Below, one piece after another: positions 54,906-61,933 of a DNA stretch of 64,000 bases (positions within the stretch are counted from its first letter, which is position 1; each line of letters begins with the position of its first letter). The notes beneath the pieces are model-generated. The model saw nothing but the letters and a program-made list of their open reading frames with translations, was not told where the DNA came from and made no database searches. The position numbers were made by a program, and so were the translations under genes. Source of the stretch: Deefgea piscis (GTDB lineage Bacteria > Pseudomonadota > Gammaproteobacteria > Burkholderiales > Chitinibacteraceae); contig NZ_CP054143.1 in the NCBI RefSeq assembly GCF_013284055.1, positions 1,922,001-1,986,000 of the forward strand. The letters run 5' to 3'.

Positions 54906-55868
54906 ATGTCCGAGACTAGCAAAGCGTCTGTCACTTTCGTGACGATCGAAGCAGAAGATGCCGGTCAACGGCTCGATAATTTTTTATTAAAAATGTTGAA
55001 AGGGGTACCTAAAAGCCATATTTACCGCATTGTTCGCTCGGGTGAAATTCGAGTGAATAAGGGGCGGGTCGATGTGACCTATCGCATTGCTGCCAATGAT
55101 GTGATTCGTATTCCACCGGTACGTGTTGCCGAAAAAGCGGCGGTACCAGCTACTGTTTCTGGTGCTGCACAGGCGGTACAAATTCCAGTTGTTTTTGAAG
55201 ACGATGCCTTGATTGTTTTAAATAAACCGTCAGGAATGGCTGTGCATGGTGGTTCTGGAATTAGCTTTGGCGTCATTGAGCTTTTGCGTGCGCAAAGGCC
55301 GCAAGCCAAATTCTTAGAATTGGTGCATCGTTTGGATCGAGATACCTCCGGTTTATTGTTGGTGGCTAAAAAGCGCAGTGCATTAGTTAAAATGCATGAA
55401 GTGTTGCGTGAAAACCACCGTATTGATAAGCGTTACTTGGCTTTGGTTGAGGGTGTTTGGCCCAATGAACGTAGTCATGTGAAATTTAAACTGCTCAAGT
55501 ATGAAACACCAGAAGGTGAGCGGCGAGTTAAAGTGCATAGCGATGGTTTAACGTCTCAGACCACAGTAAACCGTAAGCAAGTGTGGCCAGATCAAGCGAG
55601 TTTGCTTGAATGTGAACTTAAAACGGGTCGAACCCATCAAATTCGGGTGCATTTATCAGCCAGTGGGCATGCGATTTTAGGTGACGATAAATACGGCGAT
55701 GCTTCCGTGAATAAAACAGTGGCTCGACATGGTTTAAAACGGATGTTTTTACATGCTTGGCGTTTAAGTTTGGATCACCCACTAACGGGCGAGCGGATGG
55801 TGCTTGAAGCGCCTTTGCCCGTAGAGTTGCAATCTTATTTAGATACATTGAATTCTCAAGGAAAATAA
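54906..55868 (+). CDS. rluC: 23S rRNA pseudouridine synthase RluC
   Basis: The 320-residue RluA-family enzyme has an N-terminal S4 RNA-binding domain (GQRLDNFLLKMLKGVPKSH, ~18-36) and the catalytic motif VHRLDRDTSGLLLVAK (~139-154) with the essential Asp. The C-terminal LECELKTGRTHQIRVHLS is also typical. It modifies U955, U2504 and U2580 in E. coli 23S rRNA. ATG 54906 is the likely start; the frame is open to 54867. It shares ATGA-type junctions with the following genes. Confidence 0.94.
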   Translation: MSETSKASVTFVTIEAEDAGQRLDNFLLKMLKGVPKSHIYRIVRSGEIRVNKGRVDVTYRIAANDVIRIPPVRVAEKAAVPATVSGAAQAVQIPVVFEDDALIVLNKPSGMAVHGGSGISFGVIELLRAQRPQAKFLELVHRLDRDTSGLLLVAKKRSALVKMHEVLRENHRIDKRYLALVEGVWPNERSHVKFKLLKYETPEGERRVKVHSDGLTSQTTVNRKQVWPDQASLLECELKTGRTHQIRVHLSASGHAILGDDKYGDASVNKTVARHGLKRMFLHAWRLSLDHPLTGERMVLEAPLPVELQSYLDTLNSQGK

Positions 55869-56524
55869 TGAGCCGACAATTTGATTTATTGGTGTTCGAT
55901 TGGGACGGCACCTTGATGGATAGTACTGGCATGATTGCACGCTCGATTCAGCGTGCATTTCGCGATGTTGGTTTAACTGAACCAAGTGATAAGGATGCAC
56001 GCTTTGTCATTGGTTATGGTTTACATGAAGCGATGCAATACTTGGGACCAGAATTAAACGCGGAGCAGATCCAACGCATTGTCGATGCCTACCGTGGTCA
56101 TTTTTTATCTCAAGACCATGAGTTGCAGCTTTACTCTGGCGTTGAAGAAGGCTTGTTACGTTTACAAGCGGCAGGTTTTCGCATGGCAGTGGCCACAGGA
56201 AAGTCACGCGCAGGTTTAGATCGCGTGTTGGCAGCAACGGGATTGTCGCCATTTTTTGAAGTGAGCCGCACTGCGGATGAAGCTTTTTCTAAGCCACATC
56301 CTGCAATGTTGGAATACATTCTTGAGGCATGTGATATCGAAGGGCATCGCACTTTAATGATTGGCGATACAACCCACGATCTGCAGCTGGCAATCAATGC
56401 CGGCACGGCGAGTGTGGCATTAAGCTATGGTGCGCATCCATTACATGATTTATTACCGTTAAAGCCTTTAGCCCATTTTGATGATTTTAGTCGATTGACG
56501 GATTGGATTTTGGCGCATGGCTAA
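55868..56524 (+). CDS. HAD-IA hydrolase, phosphoglycolate phosphatase-like
   Basis: The 218-residue protein has the HAD motif I FDWDGTLMDS (~9-18), motif II AVATGKSRAGL (~98-108), the lysine of motif III in SKPHPAML and motif IV MIGDTTHDLQLAINAG. The cap type is that of Gph/PGP-like phosphatases. In many betaproteobacteria this gene follows rluC. The substrate is not certain. Its ATG overlaps the rluC stop by 1 bp, and the next gene overlaps it by 8 bp. Confidence 0.9.
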   Translation: MSRQFDLLVFDWDGTLMDSTGMIARSIQRAFRDVGLTEPSDKDARFVIGYGLHEAMQYLGPELNAEQIQRIVDAYRGHFLSQDHELQLYSGVEEGLLRLQAAGFRMAVATGKSRAGLDRVLAATGLSPFFEVSRTADEAFSKPHPAMLEYILEACDIEGHRTLMIGDTTHDLQLAINAGTASVALSYGAHPLHDLLPLKPLAHFDDFSRLTDWILAHG

Positions 56525-56873
56525 ACGCAAGATTTGCGTTTCTACGGATGTGGTTGAGTGTGGCTTGGCGTTTCGTTTTGTTTTGATGCAGCAAGGGCGA
56601 GAACGTCAAGCCATATTGATTCGTTTTCAGGGGATGGTGTATGGCTATCTCAATGAATGTGCGCATATACCAATTGAACTCGATTACAATCTTGGTGATG
56701 TATTTGACTTAAGTAGACAGTATTTAGTGTGCTCTACCCACGGTGCTTATTACGACCCCCGCAATGGTCTATGTTTAGGTGGCCCATGTTCGGGGCAACG
56801 ATTGCAATCGATTGCGGTATTTGAACAAAATGAAGCCATCTGGCTGACTGAGGAAGGAATTAGTAATGAATGA
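56517..56873 (+). CDS. Rieske [2Fe-2S] domain protein
   Basis: The 118-residue cytoplasmic protein binds a Rieske cluster through Cys48-Ala-His50 and Cys72-Ser-Thr-His75, with the GAYYDPRNGLCLGGPCSGQ loop following. It looks like a stand-alone ferredoxin-type Rieske protein. It lies in the compact rluC-phosphatase-Rieske-S49 peptidase run, overlapping both neighbours by 8 bp, but its redox partner is unknown. Confidence 0.9.
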   Translation: MAKRKICVSTDVVECGLAFRFVLMQQGRERQAILIRFQGMVYGYLNECAHIPIELDYNLGDVFDLSRQYLVCSTHGAYYDPRNGLCLGGPCSGQRLQSIAVFEQNEAIWLTEEGISNE

Positions 56874-57798
56874 AGCGCAAGAGCGTAGTGTTTTGCAAGA
56901 GGTGCTCGGCGCCTCAATTAAAGAGCAGCGCCGTGCGCGTCGTTGGGGGATTTTCTTTAAGTTACTGACCTTTAGTTATTTATTCCTCATCTTGGCATTG
57001 TTGATGGGCTGGCTGGGTAAAGATGCTGATAAAGCCACCATGAAAGCACATACCGCGGTCGTGGATCTGCAAGGAACAATTGCTGCTGGTGGCGAGGTGA
57101 CGAGTGCTTTGATTACTGAAGGGTTACGCGCTGCGTTTGAAGACAAAAATACCAAAGCGGTGATTTTGCGTGCCAATAGCCCGGGTGGTAGTCCAGTTCA
57201 AGCGGGCATGATGCACGATGAAATTCAGCGACTCAAAAAACTGCATCCACAAATCCCCTTTTATGTGGTGATTGAAGATATCTGCGCTTCGGGTTGTTAT
57301 TACGCCGCAGTAACAGGCCAACAAATTTATGCGGATAAGGCATCGATTGTCGGTTCGATTGGCGTATTGATGGATGGTTTTGGCTTTACTGGTGCCATGG
57401 AAAAAGTCGGAATTGAGCGTCGCTTACTCACTGCTGGGGCAAACAAAGGCTTTTTAGATCCGTTTTCACCGCAAAGCGTTGAGCAAAAAGAGCGCGCTCT
57501 TGGCATGCTCGATGAAATCCATCAGCAATTTATTGGCGTTGTTAAAGCTGGGCGCGGTAAAAAATTGGCTGATAATCCGGACTTATTCTCAGGTCTCGTT
57601 TGGTCAGGTGAAACCGGTGTCAAACTTGGCTTAGTCGATGGTTTAGGTTCAGTAGAAAGTGTGGCGCGTGATATTGTTAAAGTCGATAACATCGTCGACT
57701 TTACGCCGCAACCGACTTATGCCGATCGCCTTGCGCGTCAATTGGGGGTTGCTGCTGCAACGACCTTAAGCACCCATCTTGGTTTACAAATTAAATAA
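56866..57798 (+). CDS. S49-family peptidase (SppA-like)
   Basis: The 310-residue protein has one N-terminal membrane anchor (FKLLTFSYLFLILALLMGWL, ~32-51) and a periplasmic S49 domain. The nucleophile Ser lies in EDICASGCYYAAV (~140-150), and the catalytic Lys in LLTAGANKGFLDPFSP (~187-202). It degrades cleaved signal peptides or membrane protein fragments. It is the short, single-domain form. It is followed by the stator gene after 9 bp. Confidence 0.92.
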   Translation: MNEAQERSVLQEVLGASIKEQRRARRWGIFFKLLTFSYLFLILALLMGWLGKDADKATMKAHTAVVDLQGTIAAGGEVTSALITEGLRAAFEDKNTKAVILRANSPGGSPVQAGMMHDEIQRLKKLHPQIPFYVVIEDICASGCYYAAVTGQQIYADKASIVGSIGVLMDGFGFTGAMEKVGIERRLLTAGANKGFLDPFSPQSVEQKERALGMLDEIHQQFIGVVKAGRGKKLADNPDLFSGLVWSGETGVKLGLVDGLGSVESVARDIVKVDNIVDFTPQPTYADRLARQLGVAAATTLSTHLGLQIK

Positions 57799-57807
57799 GT
57801 AGGCGTT

Positions 57808-58578
57808 ATGGCACGCAAACAACGGCATGAAGAGCACGAAAATCATGAAAGATGGCTGGTTTCTTATGCTGACTTTATCACGCTGTTGTTTGCTTTTTTT
57901 GTGGTGATGTATGCCATTTCATCGGTGAACGAAGGCAAGTACAAAGTACTGTCTAATTCCTTGGTCGATGCATTCAAACCACAGCAAAATCCTCCAGCCG
58001 TGCAGCTAGACAATCAAGCCATCAAAGGTAGTCCACAACAAATTAAATTGGCACCTCAAACCAGTCCAAGCAATCCTAAACTCGAACAACAAACGCAAAA
58101 AATGAAAGGTATGGCCAATGACTTGCGTGAATCATTGGGGAGTTTGATTGATCAAGGTAAAGTGAAAGTCACTCAGTCAAAACGTGGGATTGCTGTGGAA
58201 ATTAGTGATTCAATTTTATTTGATACCGGACGTGCAGACCTACAAGCCAGCTCAGAAGACGCTTTAAGTACCATTGCTGACTTGGTTAAAGGGAGTGACA
58301 ACCTCATACAAGTAGAAGGTCATACCGATAATCAACCGATTCGAGCAGGGCAGTTTCCAAGTAATTGGGAGCTTTCGGCCGCTCGCGCGGCGAGTGTGGT
58401 GCGTCTATTTGAGCAAGCCGGGGTTGCGCCACAGCGAATGGCGGCAATTGGTTTTGGTGAGTTTCGGCCCATGGATACCAACGATGCTGCGCAAGGACGC
58501 GCTAAAAATCGGCGTGTGACTTTAAATATTTTAGCGGATAACAAAGATGAGGTTGCGATCTTGCCGAGCAATCCTTAA
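57808..58578 (+). CDS. Flagellar stator protein of the MotB/MotD family
   Basis: The 256-residue protein has the MotB N-terminus RWLVSYADFITLLFAFFVVM with the proton-carrying Asp22 in a single membrane helix. A linker and plug region follows, then a C-terminal OmpA-like peptidoglycan-binding domain (NLIQVEGHTDNQPI, then WELSAARAASVVRLF). The form is closest to MotD. Its usual partner (MotA/MotC) is not next to it, so it must pair with a protein encoded elsewhere. Confidence 0.9.
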   Translation: MARKQRHEEHENHERWLVSYADFITLLFAFFVVMYAISSVNEGKYKVLSNSLVDAFKPQQNPPAVQLDNQAIKGSPQQIKLAPQTSPSNPKLEQQTQKMKGMANDLRESLGSLIDQGKVKVTQSKRGIAVEISDSILFDTGRADLQASSEDALSTIADLVKGSDNLIQVEGHTDNQPIRAGQFPSNWELSAARAASVVRLFEQAGVAPQRMAAIGFGEFRPMDTNDAAQGRAKNRRVTLNILADNKDEVAILPSNP

Positions 58579-58977
58579 TTTATCTTTTGTGTTTCGCTGA
58601 TGCCGATCGGCAATGATCTTGTTATCTCTTTGACTCGATTGTAGCGTGCTAGCGCACTGATTCATGGCTAAACACGCTTTAGTTCCTCTGTAATTTCTCT
58701 CTTGCTGCTGAGTTTTTTCACCACTAAAACGGGCATAAGGCATCGTCGTGGTGAGGATCAATCTAAATTTAGCGATAGCATTTATTCAAGCGATTTAGTG
58801 CATTCAAAAGCACTGTTGCCAGCGTTTCAAATCACCATGTTAAATCAAAACCTTTCTTCAGTATTTCTAAGTAATTAATTTTTTGCGTTGAATTGTGACA
58901 ATTCTCGCAATTTTAAAATTAAGCAACTAATCTGATTGTAGACATATTGACGTAGGCTGCGTGCTAAGGAGTGAGCT
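58579..58977. other. 399-bp region upstream of the TPR signalling operon
   Basis: No gene is visible. TGCCGATCGGCA (~58602) is a 12-bp palindrome just after motD. Near the operon, TTGAAT (~58890) followed 17 bp later by an AT-rich TTTTAAAAT stretch could be a sigma-70 promoter. AAGGAG stands 9 nt before the TTG start at 58978. Confidence 0.4.
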
Positions 58978-60468
58978 TTGCAGGATTTTTCATCGGCGAG
59001 TAATGACCAGCTGCCGTTTTTTTTTCAGCAGCTTGAGGAGTTATTTTTATTCGATCTTGATCAAGCTTATGTGGCAAGTTGCGCCTTATTGGCACGTTGT
59101 AAGCAAATAGAGCCATCGCCCCTGCACTTAACAAAAATGCACTTACTGCATAGCAAAATGCTATGGGGAAAAGGGCAATATCATGCAGCTCTTTATGCCA
59201 TAACACAAACATTAAAAATAATTCAAAGTCATTCATTGTTTGAATTAAAAGCAGAAGCCTATCTGTGGCGTGGCCAATGCAATCTTAATTTGAAGCGGCA
59301 TGTTATTGCTGTTGAAGATTTTACCTATGCCGTAGAGTTAGCATTAGAGTATTCACAGATTAGTATTGCGATTGAATCGTATGTCAATATAAGTCAAATA
59401 TACTATTTTGCAGAGCAATATGACGCTTCAAAAGAAATTTTAATTATTGGTTATCGTCTCGCTGTTTTATTAAATGATCATAAACAAATAACAAAAAGTG
59501 GTATTTTTTTATCTAATTATTTAATTGAATCTGGCGATCATGCTAGTGCACTTTATATCCTTAATCAAATAGAATCAAGCTCACTCCAGTATGGTGATAT
59601 GACCTGGGTGGTTGAGGCCGGCATTAATATTGCTACAGCATATGCCGGAATAAATGAAAGTGAATTGGCTGAAGTGTATTTCGAGTCAATGCTAGCTATT
59701 TCAAATTTTAATCATGCATTATGGGCGAAATCATTAACCTTGTTGAAATATGGTGAGTTTCTTATTCAGCAAAATCGATTTGAAGAGGCTATTGATTGTT
59801 TGGAGGTTTCTGTTGAAGGGATTAGTCAATTTGATTATGGTAATGTAAGGCAGAAAAGTGCGAAGTTATTACTTTGTGCATATAAGCATATTGGTGATTT
59901 TGAATCGGCCTTGTTTGAAATAAAAAAATATAAGCAATTTTCAGAGTCATTATTATCTGATCATTTGTTGCATGGCTTGAAGGGTAATGCATTAAATTTA
60001 TCAAGACTAGATAGATCAAGAAAAAAAATAATTACAACCAGGAAAAATTTTGAGCATATGCTTGATTTGATTTCACCTGGAGAGTCTAGGGTTCGGTATC
60101 AGCAATTTAAACTAAAATGTTCCAGTGCTTCAAATTCAGTTGAAGTCATTCATGTTCAGTTACTCGGTTTGTTGTATGTAACTGGCTTATATCTGCAAAA
60201 AATGAATGCTCTATTAAGAGAGTTTTGTCTTGCTGAGTCAACTTGGACCAAGCTACCCAATTTTGCATATTTAATTATCCCCGATCAAGCCTATATTAAT
60301 TCTGCGCTGGCATTACATCAATTAGAAAAGGTGATCAATGGATTTCCGTGGCGTTGGCATGGATTAAATCCACCAGAAGTTAAAATACAATTGATTCCAC
60401 TTCAATCAGCAATGGAATTGCTTTTGCCTTTGGAAGAGGGAGGTCAAAAAAATGAATTGCTTATCTAA
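58978..60468 (+). CDS. TPR protein with decayed GGDEF-like C-terminus (paralog 1)
   Basis: The 496-residue protein starts at TTG with a strong AAGGAG upstream. Residues ~1-330 are TPR-type helical hairpins. A helical linker (LNLSRLDRSRKKIITTRKNF) then leads to a C-terminal ~130 residues. In it LLREFCLAESTWTKLPNFAYLIIPDQ and LHQLEKVINGFPWRWHG, quoted here in parts, recall the last half of a GGDEF domain. The GGDEF active-site loop is gone, so no cyclase activity is expected. It overlaps the next gene by 17 bp. Confidence 0.7.
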   Translation: MQDFSSASNDQLPFFFQQLEELFLFDLDQAYVASCALLARCKQIEPSPLHLTKMHLLHSKMLWGKGQYHAALYAITQTLKIIQSHSLFELKAEAYLWRGQCNLNLKRHVIAVEDFTYAVELALEYSQISIAIESYVNISQIYYFAEQYDASKEILIIGYRLAVLLNDHKQITKSGIFLSNYLIESGDHASALYILNQIESSSLQYGDMTWVVEAGINIATAYAGINESELAEVYFESMLAISNFNHALWAKSLTLLKYGEFLIQQNRFEEAIDCLEVSVEGISQFDYGNVRQKSAKLLLCAYKHIGDFESALFEIKKYKQFSESLLSDHLLHGLKGNALNLSRLDRSRKKIITTRKNFEHMLDLISPGESRVRYQQFKLKCSSASNSVEVIHVQLLGLLYVTGLYLQKMNALLREFCLAESTWTKLPNFAYLIIPDQAYINSALALHQLEKVINGFPWRWHGLNPPEVKIQLIPLQSAMELLLPLEEGGQKNELLI

Positions 60469-61933
60469 TAAAGCAGATGAATTAGCCTTCTCTCAGGCCA
60501 TTGAAACGTATTTTTTTGATGTAGATAAAGCCTACTGGGATGCTGGATCGGATAGTCGTGATTTATGTGAAAATTTAGTACAACGCTGTAAGAATGAAAA
60601 CCATCCTTGGCTTGGTTATGCGTATGTTCTTTATGGTCGAATTTTATTAGCATTTGATGAAAATACTAAAGCATTATCGATACTGCAAAAAGGGAAGAAA
60701 TTAATTGAAAAAAATAAAGATATCGAGCACCTCCCTTTTTCTATGCTGTGGCTCGGGGTGGCTTTAGAAAGAAATTGTAAATATACATATGCTATTGAAG
60801 TTTGGGTTAAAACAATTGACTTAGCGCTGGAATTGACTCAACTCGAGTATGGTGTTGAAGCATATTTAAATGCATCAATGGTTTATTATCATTTAGGTCA
60901 AAATGAAAATGCAGATGTTTTGATGCGTAATGGCTTGAAGTTGGCTGAGTCAATTCATAGTAATAAATTAATCGCAAAAAGTGGTATTTTTTTGATGGAA
61001 GGTTTGTTATTGGCTGAGCGCTATGATGCGGCTTTAGTTTTACTTGCTAGAATTGAACCTTATGCATTAGCACATGGTGATATGACATGGTTGGTGCAAA
61101 TTTGTAATGGATATGCAATTTCATATTGGAATAATAGTAATCATGAATTAGGTATTTTTTATTTTGAAGTCGCTGTGGCTATAGCAAATCATTATAAGAT
61201 GACCTGGGGGTATTGTATCTCCGTTATTAATTATGGCGAATGTTTGCAAGGCATAAATAAATTAGCAGATATTTTTCCTTTGCTGCTGAATTCGAAAAAA
61301 ATATTAAAAGAAATTAATCATAATGATTTAGATGCTAGGTTGAATTATTTGCTTTATCAGGCATATCGTGAGAGTGGAGATTATCTATCAGCTTTAAGTG
61401 TATTACGCGCTTATGAAAGACAAGCGATTCGTCATATTTCGAATGAAATTGGGGAGAAAGGCTTTAGGTTGAATTTAAATCGTTTGGATAAAGCGCGAGC
61501 TTTACTAGTTAGAACGCATATTAAGTTTGAAAAATTAGCGGGTTGGGTTGTTCCTGGTGTTTCATTACAGCACTTACGACAATTTCGCTTGCGATGTGAG
61601 TCTGCAGATTTTAGCGATCGAGTTATTGAGCTTACTTTTGATTTGCTGATTGACTCTGTTATTGAACAGCGTATTTCAATATTACTTAATGATTATTGTG
61701 CTTTGAGTGATTTGTGGATTTTTGTTCCACCTTGTCGTTATATTATTTATCCAAAAGAATCGAGTTTTATTTTAATGGATTTTGCACAGTCTTTAGCCAT
61801 GGCGATAGAAAATTTACCATGGGATCGATATGGTAAGGATAGGGTTAAAGTTAAATTTAAACTACAGCTTGCAAATGAAACCATGCTTAGACAGGTTGAT
61901 GTTTTATTGAAAAAGGAGCTGGAGTATGTCTGA
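60452..61933 (+). CDS. TPR protein with decayed GGDEF-like C-terminus (paralog 2)
   Basis: The 493-residue protein is a tandem paralog of the one before. Shared landmarks are AKSGIFL, HGDMTWLV, LNLNRLDKARALL, PGVSLQHLRQFRLRC and ENLPWDRYGKDRVKVKFKL. The same helical TPR region is followed by a C-terminal region whose order of segments matches GGDEF domains without the GGDEF loop (SDLWIFVPPCRYIIYP instead). A GGGAGG Shine-Dalgarno supports ATG 60452. It overlaps the hybrid kinase gene by 8 bp. Confidence 0.7.
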   Translation: MNCLSNKADELAFSQAIETYFFDVDKAYWDAGSDSRDLCENLVQRCKNENHPWLGYAYVLYGRILLAFDENTKALSILQKGKKLIEKNKDIEHLPFSMLWLGVALERNCKYTYAIEVWVKTIDLALELTQLEYGVEAYLNASMVYYHLGQNENADVLMRNGLKLAESIHSNKLIAKSGIFLMEGLLLAERYDAALVLLARIEPYALAHGDMTWLVQICNGYAISYWNNSNHELGIFYFEVAVAIANHYKMTWGYCISVINYGECLQGINKLADIFPLLLNSKKILKEINHNDLDARLNYLLYQAYRESGDYLSALSVLRAYERQAIRHISNEIGEKGFRLNLNRLDKARALLVRTHIKFEKLAGWVVPGVSLQHLRQFRLRCESADFSDRVIELTFDLLIDSVIEQRISILLNDYCALSDLWIFVPPCRYIIYPKESSFILMDFAQSLAMAIENLPWDRYGKDRVKVKFKLQLANETMLRQVDVLLKKELEYV

